Shown: piece by piece, positions 36,672 through 45,456 of the stretch
Layout: the number at the start of each line of letters is the position of its first letter
How positions within the stretch are numbered: the stretch's first letter is position 1
Assembly (NCBI GenBank): GCA_043743335.1
Contig: JAYTWR010000074.1
Coordinates: 1-64,000, forward strand
DNA: 64,000 nucleotides
Direction: 5' to 3'
Origin: UBA5216 sp043743335
Lineage (GTDB): Bacteria; Pseudomonadota; Gammaproteobacteria; Burkholderiales; SG8-41
Position numbers and translations under genes: made by a program
Notes under the pieces: generated by a model
Database searches by the model: none
Told to the model about the DNA's origin: nothing
The model's input: the letters and a program-made list of their open reading frames with translations, nothing else

Positions 36672-37603
36672 TCGGCTGACTCTGGCTTACTAAACAGCGG
36701 CGTCTGCAGTCGGGGAATGAGCCGGGAAAAACCACGCCCGCGTATGAAATCGGCTAAGCCTCGCAGGCAAAGCAACACAAACTCGCCCATCTCCGACACC
36801 ACGGCCACGCCTGTGCCGTAGTGCTTCACCATATAGTAATAGCGACTCTGGTAATAGTGCTTTGCGATACAACCGCCAATACGGGTGTTGTCGGTCGAGG
36901 AGCTTTCCCCCCCCACGTGATGCGCGAGCGCCGCACCGACAGCCCATGTTCCAAAGTTGATATCGTCAGCGCGCTTGCAAACATCGGTCTCTTCCCAATA
37001 GAGGAAGTAGCGGGGGTCAAATCCGTGCAACCGCTTCAGCAGCTCGGTGCGTATCATGAATACCGCACCGCAGACCCAGCCGGTACGCACGGGTGCAGAG
37101 CCGGGCTCGATAGGCCATGACGCTGCTGAACGACCGACTAACGGCATTGCCCCCCACAATATTGATCCCGGTGTCGGGCGTTGCCCGGTAAACTGAAAAC
37201 TTGCATTTTCGCCCTGGCCGCTACTCTCTTCAATAATGGCGGGGCCGACAATTCCAACGGTTGGGTGTTGCTCGATAAAGCGGAGCATGGTTCGGATTGC
37301 ATCGGGTTCCACGACGGCATCCGGGTTGATGAATATCGTGTACGCGCTGGTTACTTGCGCAAACCCGATGTTGTTGCCTCGACCAAAACCATTGTTTTTC
37401 CCGGTCTGGATTAGGCTGGCCCAATCCGCTTGCGCCTCAACGAGTTTACACGTGGCGTCGGTGCTACCGTTGTCAACCACAATCACATCGAGCAGGTCGG
37501 CATCGTAGCAGCGTCGCGCGCCGGCCAGCATGCGACCGATGGTTCGCGCGGATTGATACGTTACAACAATGGCTGTAACAGGTTTTTGTGAGGCCGGTGC
37601 CAT
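36668..37603 (-). CDS. Glycosyltransferase family 2 (rhamnosyltransferase-like)
   Basis: 311 residues. TAIVVTYQSARTIGRMLAG, DVIVVDNGSTDATCKLVE and FINPDAVVEPDAI (the DxD-like site), then FDPRYFLYWEETDVCKRA, which is the acidic EExD-like motif of WbbL/RfbN-type rhamnosyltransferases. Translationally coupled to the CelD-like gene. A 36-bp spacer of imperfect 10-bp repeats (ACTGGTTC-like) separates it from the deacetylase gene. Confidence 0.84.
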   Translation of the reverse strand: MAPASQKPVTAIVVTYQSARTIGRMLAGARRCYDADLLDVIVVDNGSTDATCKLVEAQADWASLIQTGKNNGFGRGNNIGFAQVTSAYTIFINPDAVVEPDAIRTMLRFIEQHPTVGIVGPAIIEESSGQGENASFQFTGQRPTPGSILWGAMPLVGRSAASWPIEPGSAPVRTGWVCGAVFMIRTELLKRLHGFDPRYFLYWEETDVCKRADDINFGTWAVGAALAHHVGGESSSTDNTRIGGCIAKHYYQSRYYYMVKHYGTGVAVVSEMGEFVLLCLRGLADFIRGRGFSRLIPRLQTPLFSKPESAE

Positions 37604-37639
37604 GCGTTAACTGGTTTACTGGTTCACTGGTTCGCAGGT

Positions 37640-38662
37640 TCACTGCAATCCGAGTGCGGTAAATACACCCGGATACGCGCCGCTGGTCTTGAACTGTAAA
37701 TCACTCATGGACTGCGGCGCTTCTATCCGCGGTATGGCATACCGATCGGATTCGCCGCCCACGCGCAGTGGCGTATTGACGCCCACAGCAGATTGCCAGC
37801 CTGATGCGATGACATCCTGGCGTGTGTCAGTACACCAACGTCCATAAGGAAACGAGAAATGCTGAGGTTGCTGACTCAGCTCACGCCGGATGTCTTCTGC
37901 GCACCCGCCGATTTCTGCATGCGCTGTCGCACCCGTATATTTTTGCAGGTCAACGTGTTCCCGGGTATGCCCGCCAATCTCGAATTGAGGGTATCGGCGG
38001 CACAGATCACGCACCTCATCCCAGTTCAGCGTGAGTCTTGGCGGCTTGCCCTCAGGCTTTAGTTGAATCTCCATCTCGTCGAGCAAAGCCTTACGTTCTT
38101 CGGCAGAGGCCTCAAGCAATCGGTGGTGTAGTTGCTCCATAGCGGTAGCGAACGCATGGCTTGCAGCAAGCACGGTCTTGCCGTTGTTCAACCCTTCAAT
38201 TTGCAATGCGTCGCGGGTGCGCTGCGTTATTAGCCAGTGAAGGCGATCTACCCACTGGGATTCGCTGCGTTCTACATAGCCTGTTGCAAGATACAGGGTG
38301 GCCGGCAGCCCGTACTCAGCGAGTATCGGCGCGGCGATGGTCAGATTGTCGAGATAGCCGTCGTCGAATGTGATGCACACTGTGCCCGCAGTCGGTGATG
38401 CGCCCGATTTGATCTGATCCACTAATTGACTCAACGATATCACCTTACGGTGTTTGCTGAGGTATTCCATTTGTGAAGCAAACAGCGCGGGCGAGATCCG
38501 AGTGCGCAGGTTCAAGGCAGGCGCAACTTCATCGGACGCCACACTGTGATACATCAAAATAATGGCACCATCAGGCCGAGCCACTGCTTCGTACAGCTTG
38601 CCGATTCCGCACCACTGTATTGCTTTGCCCGTGACGGTTCGAGCTAATGACTTCAGCGGCAT
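37640..38662 (-). CDS. Polysaccharide deacetylase (NodB domain)
   Basis: 340 residues. ILMYHSVASDE, CITFDDGYLDN (motif 1, TFDDG), EIGGHTREHVDL (motif 2, HTxxH with the metal ligands) and FSFPYGRWCTD (motif 3) are all present, so it should be an active carbohydrate esterase 4 enzyme. No signal peptide is evident. It probably removes N-acetyl groups from the polymer or an intermediate, and is transcribed with the GT2 and acyltransferase genes. Confidence 0.86.
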   Translation of the reverse strand: MPLKSLARTVTGKAIQWCGIGKLYEAVARPDGAIILMYHSVASDEVAPALNLRTRISPALFASQMEYLSKHRKVISLSQLVDQIKSGASPTAGTVCITFDDGYLDNLTIAAPILAEYGLPATLYLATGYVERSESQWVDRLHWLITQRTRDALQIEGLNNGKTVLAASHAFATAMEQLHHRLLEASAEERKALLDEMEIQLKPEGKPPRLTLNWDEVRDLCRRYPQFEIGGHTREHVDLQKYTGATAHAEIGGCAEDIRRELSQQPQHFSFPYGRWCTDTRQDVIASGWQSAVGVNTPLRVGGESDRYAIPRIEAPQSMSDLQFKTSGAYPGVFTALGLQ

Positions 38663-38916
38663 CGTTAGTTAATTTTTAGCGGATAGTGGGGGCAAAGCGT
38701 CGAAGCATTGCTTGCGTGCTACGATGGACAATCACAGTTTTAAGCGTAGTCCGTACTGATATAAGGTAGTGCATGGCTGGGGGATGAGATGCGCGCTTAG
38801 CGGTATTATCCTATAAATCATGACTTAACCCGTGTTTTCAGTGCGGTTTTCAGTGCGCGGCCAATCCGCATTGCCAAGCGTGCGTTGCCATCTCGCTAAT
38901 TCAGGGTGCCGGGCAC

Positions 38917-40095
38917 GTGGTCAGCACATTAGAATTGCGCCTTACCCAAACACCAAGCAAGTCGCACACCGATTCGAGGCAGGCTATAGTGGATCAGAAG
39001 TTTGTTGATTTTTCACGAAACATTCATTGTCTCTTAGGGTTACCGTTTGACGTGATCGATATGGCGGGCGCGGTGCGACAGGTGCGCGCCGCCACTGCGG
39101 CACGCCAATCGTGCTTTCTGACGACGCCGAATCTGAATTTCGCCATCGGGTGCCTCACGGATGAGGGTTTTCGAAACTCCGTGATCAACAGTGACCTAAG
39201 CGTTGCCGACGGTATGCCGCTGGTTTGGATAGCCCGCATACTGCACGTTCCCATTCGTGAGCGGGTTGCCGGCTCCACGTTGTTCGAGCGCCTGCGCACG
39301 GCGTCGGTGCCGCCGATATCGGTGTATTTTTTTGGCGGACCGGATGGCGTGGCCGAGTTGGCCTGTCGGCAACTGAATCAGGAAAAGCGCGGTATGACTT
39401 GCGCCGGATTTGAGTCGCCGGGTTTTGGTTCGTTAGACGATATCAGCAGTGAGGCTGTCATCGAACGCATCAACGCCAGCAAGGCCGATTTTTTGGTGGT
39501 CGCACTCGGTGCGAAGAAGGGGCAGGCGTGGATTGAACGGAACCGCGCGCGCATCAACGTGCCGGTGATCAGTCATCTTGGTGCCGTGGTGAACTTCGTC
39601 GCCGGTAGCGTGAATCGCGCGCCGCTGTGGATGCAACGCATCGGGCTGGAATGGCTGTGGCGCATCAAAGAAGAGCCGGCCCTATGGCGCCGTTACGGCG
39701 CGGACGGCATGGCGCTGTGCGCACTGCTGTTCGCCAAGGTGCTACCTTATGCTTGGTATGTTCATAAAAATATCAATAAAATCAATTACTTAGATAATTT
39801 TTCGATTAAGGCGACTATAAGCGACACACAAGTCAGCCTATGCTTGCGTGGGGCGTGGACTGGGGCGAATATCGCCCCGCTGCGTGCGGCTTTTACCGAC
39901 GCCGCACAAGCCGGTAAGGATGTTTGCCTTGAACTCGCCGATGTCACGTACGTGGATAGTGCCTTTGTCGGACAACTGATGTTGCTCTACGGCCACCAAA
40001 AACAGCAGCGACGAAAGTTGATCCTGCACGCCGTGTCAACGCCGGTACGGCGTGTGCTGTCGTATAGCTGCGCGGATTATCTCTGCGCGCCGTAG
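38917..40095 (+). CDS. WecG/TagA/CpsF glycosyltransferase fused to a STAS domain
   Basis: 392 residues from a GTG. Residues ~35-265 form a GT26 domain: TTPNLNFAIGC, LSVADGMPLVWIAR, RVAGSTLFERL, FFGGPDGVAE and the C-terminal RAPLWMQRIGLEWLWRI. Residues ~295-392 form a STAS-like domain with LELADVTYVDSAFVGQLM, the anti-sigma-antagonist phosphosite region. The connecting stretch NINKINYLDNF is encoded by a copy of the window's dispersed 21-bp repeat. GT26 enzymes add ManNAc(A)-type sugars, and the STAS part may bind or regulate a partner. Translation runs without a break, so this looks like a working fusion. Confidence 0.82.
   Translation: MVSTLELRLTQTPSKSHTDSRQAIVDQKFVDFSRNIHCLLGLPFDVIDMAGAVRQVRAATAARQSCFLTTPNLNFAIGCLTDEGFRNSVINSDLSVADGMPLVWIARILHVPIRERVAGSTLFERLRTASVPPISVYFFGGPDGVAELACRQLNQEKRGMTCAGFESPGFGSLDDISSEAVIERINASKADFLVVALGAKKGQAWIERNRARINVPVISHLGAVVNFVAGSVNRAPLWMQRIGLEWLWRIKEEPALWRRYGADGMALCALLFAKVLPYAWYVHKNINKINYLDNFSIKATISDTQVSLCLRGAWTGANIAPLRAAFTDAAQAGKDVCLELADVTYVDSAFVGQLMLLYGHQKQQRRKLILHAVSTPVRRVLSYSCADYLCAP
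39773..39793 (-). repeat. Dispersed 21-bp AT-rich repeat, coding copy at the GT26-STAS junction
   Basis: 19 of 21 positions match the consensus (minus orientation). It is read in frame as NKINYL and sits at residues 286-292, between the two domains. The adjacent bases are as AT-rich as around the intergenic copies. Confidence 0.75.
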
Positions 40096-40100
40096 CTGAC

Positions 40101-41333
40101 GTGACGCCTGCTATTCCGTCCGCGACCGCTACCGTAGTGTCGGTGGTCGCACTGACCACGCTGGCGCAAATCGCCACTGTGATGGGCATCGCCATTTTCC
40201 CGGTCATCGCCCCCAAGCTGGCGGTTGACATGGGTGTCGAGCCGTCGCTGATTGGCTTTCAGATGAGTTTAATCTACGGTGCGGCCGCGCTGTCCTCGCC
40301 GTTTCTGACTTGGATGGTGACGCGCCACGGCGCGTGCCGCGCGATTCAGGCCGGTTTATTGCTGAGCGTAGTGGCGTTGGCGCTGGCCTTGGTGTCGGGC
40401 TTGGCGGCGCTGATGGCGGCCTCCGTCTTGCTCGGTGCGGCCATGAGCGTGATGACACCTGCGGGTGCCCACGTGTTGTTCCGCTTTAGCCCGCCACAGC
40501 ATCGCAATTTGTTGTTTTCGATCAAGCAAACCTGCGTGCCAGCGGGCTGGATGATCGTCGCGCTGGTTGCACCGACAGTGACGCTAATCCACGGCTGGAA
40601 ATGGGCCATTGTGCTGGTGATCGGATTTGCAGTGCTGATGATCGCCGCGTTGCAAGCGGTGCGCGCGACGTGGGACGACGATCGTGGCGCGCAAACCGGC
40701 GGCGTGCGGCAGCAGGCGCGCGAAGGCATGCGGTTACTGTGGCGAGTGGCCGAGCTGCGGTGGCTGTCGATGGCTTCGCTGTTCATGTCGGGCGTGCAGC
40801 TTTGCTTGAGTTCGTTTGCGGTGACGATGCTGGTGCAAGAGGCCGGCTATGGCTTGGTTGCGGCGGGCGTCATGCTGTCGGTGGCGCAGGGTGCGGGGGT
40901 TACCGGGCGCATCCTGTGGGGCTGGATCGCCGATCGCACCGGCCACTGCTTGCGCATGTTGCTGACGTTAAGTGGCGTCATAGTGGTGTGCTGCGTGGTA
41001 ATGGCTTTTGTTACGCCACAGTGGCCGCGCGGATTGATGGCCGCGCTCTTTTTGGTGTTTGGCGCGTCGGCCATTGGCTGGAACGGACTCTTTCTGGCGG
41101 AAGTGGCGCGACTCAGCCCACAAGGCAAAGTCAGTGTCGCCACCAGCGGCGCGATGGTGTGGAATTTCGCTGGCATTTTGACCGGCCCTGCGTTGTTTGC
41201 GCTGGCTTATCGGATCAACGGCAGCTACGCCATGACCTACGGCTTGCTCACAGTGTTCGCGCTCGCCGGATTCGGGTTTCTGTGCCTGAGTCTCGCCAGC
41301 GCACGGCGGCGTACGGCAAGTGTTCATGGCTGA
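40101..41333 (+). CDS. MFS permease
   Basis: 410 residues from a GTG 5 bp after the WecG-STAS stop. Twelve hydrophobic segments with MFS-type loops (LTWMVTRHGACRAIQAG between helices 2 and 3, WGWIADRTGHC in the second half, near the A-like motif). It ends by overlapping the TauE/SafE gene. Substrate unknown; anions or carboxylates are plausible from the neighbours. Confidence 0.83.
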   Translation: MTPAIPSATATVVSVVALTTLAQIATVMGIAIFPVIAPKLAVDMGVEPSLIGFQMSLIYGAAALSSPFLTWMVTRHGACRAIQAGLLLSVVALALALVSGLAALMAASVLLGAAMSVMTPAGAHVLFRFSPPQHRNLLFSIKQTCVPAGWMIVALVAPTVTLIHGWKWAIVLVIGFAVLMIAALQAVRATWDDDRGAQTGGVRQQAREGMRLLWRVAELRWLSMASLFMSGVQLCLSSFAVTMLVQEAGYGLVAAGVMLSVAQGAGVTGRILWGWIADRTGHCLRMLLTLSGVIVVCCVVMAFVTPQWPRGLMAALFLVFGASAIGWNGLFLAEVARLSPQGKVSVATSGAMVWNFAGILTGPALFALAYRINGSYAMTYGLLTVFALAGFGFLCLSLASARRRTASVHG

Positions 41334-42072
41334 TTTCACCGGCCCACAGTGGGCGTTTTTTTGCGCGGCAGTGACCTTGGCGTTTTGTGTGCGGGGCGGT
41401 GCGGGTTTCGGCGGCGGCGTAGTGGCAGCGCCCATGCTGGCCCTGCTGGCACCGCTGCAAGTGGTGGTGCCGTTGATTGCTGGCATGAACACCGTGACGT
41501 CCATCGCCCAAGGCGTGGGAGATTGGCGCCGTGTGGCGTGGCGTGAAATTCTGCGCATTGTGCCATTTGCGATACTCGGCATTATCGTCGGAATATTTTT
41601 TCTGGCGAATATCGATGCCCGGCCGTTGAGTCGCGCCTTCGGTGTGTTCGTCGTGGTGTATTCGATCTATATGATTGTTTTTAAAGGAAAATCTCCAGCG
41701 ATACCGCGCCGCTGGCTGACCCCGGTGGCGGCGCTGGTGAGTTTGGCTGCGGGGGTTATCGGTTCGGTGTTTGGCGGTGGGGTAGGGCCGGTATTTGTGA
41801 TGTATTTGAATTCCCTGAACATCGACAAAGACACGTTTCGCGCCACTATGAATATGTTGATGATGACCATGGGCACGACCCGGCTGATCGGGCTGCTGGT
41901 CGCTGGCCTGATTACGCAAAAAGTGCTCATGCTACTGGCGGTGGCACTGCCGCTGGCGTTTATCGCCGCTCAACTGGGCGGGCGTCTCGCGCGGCGTTTT
42001 GATCAGCAAACATTTTCCCGCGTGGTGGGTTGCGTCATGCTGGGCAGCGGCATGCTGCTCATGCTGAGATGA
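41326..42072 (+). CDS. TauE/SafE-family permease 1
   Basis: 248 residues from the ATG at 41326 (a GTG 6 bp earlier is possible), overlapping the MFS stop. Eight hydrophobic segments with the two family repeats GAGFGGGVVAAPMLALL and SVFGGGVGPVFVMYL. TauE/SafE proteins export or import sulfite, sulfoacetate and related organosulfur or carboxylate anions. Four-bp overlap with the next gene. Confidence 0.85.
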   Translation: MADFTGPQWAFFCAAVTLAFCVRGGAGFGGGVVAAPMLALLAPLQVVVPLIAGMNTVTSIAQGVGDWRRVAWREILRIVPFAILGIIVGIFFLANIDARPLSRAFGVFVVVYSIYMIVFKGKSPAIPRRWLTPVAALVSLAAGVIGSVFGGGVGPVFVMYLNSLNIDKDTFRATMNMLMMTMGTTRLIGLLVAGLITQKVLMLLAVALPLAFIAAQLGGRLARRFDQQTFSRVVGCVMLGSGMLLMLR

Positions 42073-42830
42073 ACCCCGCTGGCATGCTCGATACCTTTTC
42101 CATGGCGCAGTTGGCGTGGGTCGCCGGTGTGATATTCGGTGCTTATGTGGTGCGCGGGATGTCGGGCTTTGGCGCCGGGCTGGTGGCCACGCCGTTGTTG
42201 GCGTTTGTGTTGCCGATGACCGTTGTGGTGCCCACCACCGCGCTGATTGTGTGCATGTTGTTCATTGTGCTCACCATTCGCGACTGGCGCGAAGTGCGGT
42301 GGGACGAATTCAAGCGTTTGCTGCTGCCCACCCTCGCCGGTGTGGCGGGGGGGCTGTATCTGTTTACGGCGCTGGATAATCGTTTGCTGTTAAAGCTCTT
42401 GGGCGGATTTTTGCTGGCGTACGCCGCCTATATGCTGATCAGCCAATGGGTGGGTATGAAGCCGCCGAAGTTATCCGAAAAATGGGCCGCGCCGTTGGGA
42501 TTTTTTGGCGCTTTTATCGATAGCATGTTCGGCGGCGGCGGCGGCACGCTGGTGGTGATTTACATGCACGGGCGCGGCGTTAGCAAGATCGAGTTTCGTT
42601 CGACGTTGGCCGTGCTGTGGTTTCTGGAAATGATTGCGCGTGTCGGGGGCTACACGCTGGCAGGCTACTACACGCAGGGCACGCTGGGGCTGGTGGCGGT
42701 GATGCTGCCCTTCATGCTGCTGGGAACCTGGACGGGTGAAAAAATCAACGCCCGCGTTAGTCCGGCGGCGTTTAATAATATTCTGGCGGCGATGCTGTTA
42801 TTCAGCGGGGCAAGTTTGTTGATCAAGTAG
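42069..42830 (+). CDS. TauE/SafE-family permease 2
   Basis: 253 residues. The ATG at 42069 overlaps the stop of permease 1 (ATGA). Family repeats GMSGFGAGLVATPLLAFVL and SMFGGGGGTLVVIYMHGRG. About 8 membrane segments. The tandem could be a duplicated gene pair or two halves acting as a heteromer. Confidence 0.85.
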   Translation: MNPAGMLDTFSMAQLAWVAGVIFGAYVVRGMSGFGAGLVATPLLAFVLPMTVVVPTTALIVCMLFIVLTIRDWREVRWDEFKRLLLPTLAGVAGGLYLFTALDNRLLLKLLGGFLLAYAAYMLISQWVGMKPPKLSEKWAAPLGFFGAFIDSMFGGGGGTLVVIYMHGRGVSKIEFRSTLAVLWFLEMIARVGGYTLAGYYTQGTLGLVAVMLPFMLLGTWTGEKINARVSPAAFNNILAAMLLFSGASLLIK

Positions 42831-42866
42831 CGTCCGTGACAAAGACAACAAAACGGCGGGACAGCG

Positions 42867-43007
42867 CTACTTGAGGAAAATCACCGCCGGGAATGTGGCC
42901 ACGGCCAGCACCAGCACGATCCACTCCAGATTATTGCGCTTTAACCAACCGGTGAAATGGAGTATCAGGATAATGATCGCAACCGCATAAAATATGTAGA
43001 AGCCCAT
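42867..43007 (-). CDS. 46-residue membrane protein
   Basis: The reverse strand encodes 46 residues with an ATG at 43007 preceded by AAGAGGAG 6 bp upstream, a strong ribosome-binding site. Two hydrophobic stretches (FYIFYAVAIIILILHF and WIVLVLAVATFPAVIFL) flank a basic hinge WLKRNNLE, so a small hairpin membrane protein is expected. It is convergent with permease 2. No family recognised. Confidence 0.6.
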   Translation of the reverse strand: MGFYIFYAVAIIILILHFTGWLKRNNLEWIVLVLAVATFPAVIFLK

Positions 43008-43080
43008 GACTTACTCCTCTTGTTATAGTGTTCGTATCATACCGCAGCATTCGTGGCATTGTGAACGCCTAACTGCAAAA

Positions 43081-43712
43081 ATGTTCATCAGGTTCGCTAT
43101 CGTGGCCATGGGGCTGACTGCGTCGTGCGCCCTTGCGCAACAAGGCTATCCGTCGAAGCCCATTCGCATCATCGTCGGTTCCACGCCAGGCGGTGGGCCG
43201 GACATCATGGCGCGCGCCATCGGCCAGAAGTTGACCGAGGCGTTGGGCCAACCGGTGATTGTCGACAACCGGCCCGGCGCCAACGGCATCATCGGCGCTG
43301 AAATCGCCGCAAAGTCGCCGCCAGACGGCTATACGTTGACCATGGCGAATGCGGGCTCGCACGCCGTCAATGTCAGTCTGTAAAAAGCAAGGCTCGCGCC
43401 TTGGGTGTGACCACCGTCGTGCGTTCGGCGGCAGCGCCGGATGTGCCGACAATAGCCGAATCAGGGTTGCCGGGTTACGAGGCTACAGCCTGGTACGGCA
43501 TGCTCGCGCCTGCGGGCACGTCACGCGACATTGTGATGCGCCTCAATGCCGAAATGGTTAAAAGCCTGCGCAGCGACGAGCTAAAGCAACGTATTTTGCT
43601 CGATGGCGGGGATGCTGTCGGCGGCACGCCCGAGGCCTTTGCTGCGGTGATGCGTAACGACATCGCGAAATGGGCGAAGGTGGTCAAACTGTCTGGTGCG
43701 AAAGTTGACTGA
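43081..43712 (+). pseudogene. Bug-family receptor gene with large internal deletion
   Basis: The first 100 residues are an intact signal peptide (CALAQQ) and Bug N-terminus (PIRIIVGSTPGGGPDI, GQPVIVDNRPGANGI, PPDGYTLTMAN), stopping at TAA 43381. A second frame from 43383 gives the C-terminal third (ARALGVTTVVRSAA, DVPTIAESGLPGYEA, WAKVVKLSGAKVD). About 120 residues in the middle are missing and the halves are in different frames. Normal members have about 320 residues, so no functional receptor can be made. Confidence 0.85.
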
Positions 43713-43732
43713 CTCTATCGATGCAGCGCCGA

Positions 43733-44470
43733 TCATTCGCGCCAGATGAACGCCGCCATGCGTCCGGTGATTTTGTCACGGCGGTAGGAAAAAAACCGCT
43801 GCGGGTTAGCGTAAGTACACATCCCGCCGCCGTAGACCTGCGTCACACCCACGCGCGTGAGTGCGCGCCGCGCCAAGGCGACGAGGTCCGCTAGCCATTT
43901 GCCCGGTGCGTGCGGGGTGAATGCCGATTGTGCAGCGGCATCCTGACTGACAAACGCCGCGTAGACATCCGCACCCACCTCAAAATGCGCCGGGCCGATG
44001 CCGGGGCCGATGTAAGCGATCAAATCCGCTGGTGTGTCGCCAGCCTCGCACAGGGCTTTTACCGTGTTTGCCAGCACGCCACCGGACAGCCCGCGCCAAC
44101 CGGCATGCGCGGCGGCCACGCGCGTGCCCGCTCGATTGGAAAACAGCACCGGTAGGCAATCCGCAATCATGATGGCGCACACCGTACTTTTGGCGTGCGC
44201 TACGCTGGCATCCGCTGCGGGAACGTCAGTGATTTCATCGGCGTTCACCACGCGTGTGCCGTGCATTTGCGCCAGCCACTTCGGCGGTTGCGGCATTGCG
44301 GCTTCGACGATGGCGCGGTTTTGCGCAACCGCTTGCGGATCGTCGCCGGCTTTGTAGCCCAAATTCAGTGAGTCGCGCGGCGCGACACTGACACCGCCGC
44401 TGCGGGTGGTGATGAAGGCTTTGACGTTGGCCGGGGCGGGCCATGCAGGGATGATCCAGTCGTGCTTCAT
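43733..44470 (-). CDS. pgeF: Peptidoglycan editing factor PgeF (YfiH/DUF152)
   Basis: 245 residues from the ATG at 44470, which overlaps the rluD stop by 4 bp. Family metal-site residues: LAQMHGTRVV, MIADCLPVLFSN and VAAAHAGWRGLSGGV, plus MCTYANPQRFFSYRRD at the C-terminus. Known role: a copper/zinc purine-nucleoside-type hydrolase-oxidase that keeps wrong amino acids out of peptidoglycan precursors. rluD-pgeF is a common proteobacterial pair. Confidence 0.92.
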   Translation of the reverse strand: MKHDWIIPAWPAPANVKAFITTRSGGVSVAPRDSLNLGYKAGDDPQAVAQNRAIVEAAMPQPPKWLAQMHGTRVVNADEITDVPAADASVAHAKSTVCAIMIADCLPVLFSNRAGTRVAAAHAGWRGLSGGVLANTVKALCEAGDTPADLIAYIGPGIGPAHFEVGADVYAAFVSQDAAAQSAFTPHAPGKWLADLVALARRALTRVGVTQVYGGGMCTYANPQRFFSYRRDKITGRMAAFIWRE

Positions 44471-45447
44471 GCGGCGTTCTCCAGCGCGGCAATGAGGTGC
44501 TTCATATCGGCGGGTAGCGGCGCATTCCAACTGCGGCGGCGGCCCGTCGAGGGATGCGTGAGCGCAAGTTTCTGTGCGTGCAAAGCTTGGCGGCCAAACG
44601 CCGGGGTTTTGCGATGCGCGCCATACACCGAGTCGCCCACCAGCGGATGGCCGATAGACATGAGATGCACGCGTATTTGATGGGTGCGTCCGGTCTCAAG
44701 CTGGCAGCGCACCAGCGTGGCTTGTGGATAATGTTCGAGCGGTTCGTAATGCGTGATGGCTGGCTTACCGTTGGGTGCCACCGCCATGCGCGTGCGCTGG
44801 GTTTTGTGACGGCCTATGGGCGCATCGACCATGCCGCCCATGGGCAAAAAGCCATGCACTACGGCGACGTACTCGCGGGTGACGCTGTGATCCTGCAACT
44901 GGCGCACCAGCGCCGTTTGCGCAATCAGGGTTTTGGCGACGACCAACAGGCCGCTGGTGTCTTTATCCAAGCGGTGCACAATGCCGGCGCGCGGTATCTG
45001 TGCCAGCGCAGGCGCATGCTGCAGCAGCGCGTTGAGCAGGGTGCCGTCCCAGTTGCCGCTGCCAGGATGTACCACCAGCCCGGCAGGCTTATTGATGACG
45101 ATAATATGCCCGTCTTCAAACACCACGTTAATGGGAATATTTTCGGCGCGATACGCCGTGGTTTGCGGATCAGCCTCGGCGTGAAGCACGACCTTTTCGC
45201 CGCCCCATACCTTGTCTTTGGGGGCGGGGGAAGTGCCGTCCAGCGTAATGCGCCCGGCCTTGAGCCAAGCCGACAAGCGGCTGCGCGAATGCTCGGGAAA
45301 CATTTGCGCCAGTGCGTAGTCAGAACGTTGACCGGCACAGTCGGGCGGCACCGTGGCCGAGACGGGTACGGGCAGAGGGGGCGTACCTGCGTCTATTGCG
45401 ACCGCGTTTACGTTATAATTTTCGACGACTTTTTTGGCGGTGGCCAT
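44467..45447 (-). CDS. rluD: 23S rRNA pseudouridine synthase RluD
   Basis: 326 residues from the ATG at 45447. An S4 RNA-binding domain (SRLSAWLKAGRITLDG) is followed by the RluA-type catalytic domain with GIVHRLDKDTSGLLVVAKT, where the Asp is the nucleophile. It modifies helix 69 of 23S rRNA. An open frame continues upstream as a Cys/Leu-rich stretch, but that is the antisense of the bamD tandem repeat and is not used. The start lies only 9 bp from the divergent bamD start. Confidence 0.93.
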   Translation of the reverse strand: MATAKKVVENYNVNAVAIDAGTPPLPVPVSATVPPDCAGQRSDYALAQMFPEHSRSRLSAWLKAGRITLDGTSPAPKDKVWGGEKVVLHAEADPQTTAYRAENIPINVVFEDGHIIVINKPAGLVVHPGSGNWDGTLLNALLQHAPALAQIPRAGIVHRLDKDTSGLLVVAKTLIAQTALVRQLQDHSVTREYVAVVHGFLPMGGMVDAPIGRHKTQRTRMAVAPNGKPAITHYEPLEHYPQATLVRCQLETGRTHQIRVHLMSIGHPLVGDSVYGAHRKTPAFGRQALHAQKLALTHPSTGRRRSWNAPLPADMKHLIAALENAA

Positions 45448-45456
45448 GGGATTCCG

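Noticed and set aside
44554..45456. Long open frame joined to the front of bamD
   Set aside because: It is the antisense of rluD. BamD's start, lipobox and ribosome-binding sequence put the gene start at 45457.
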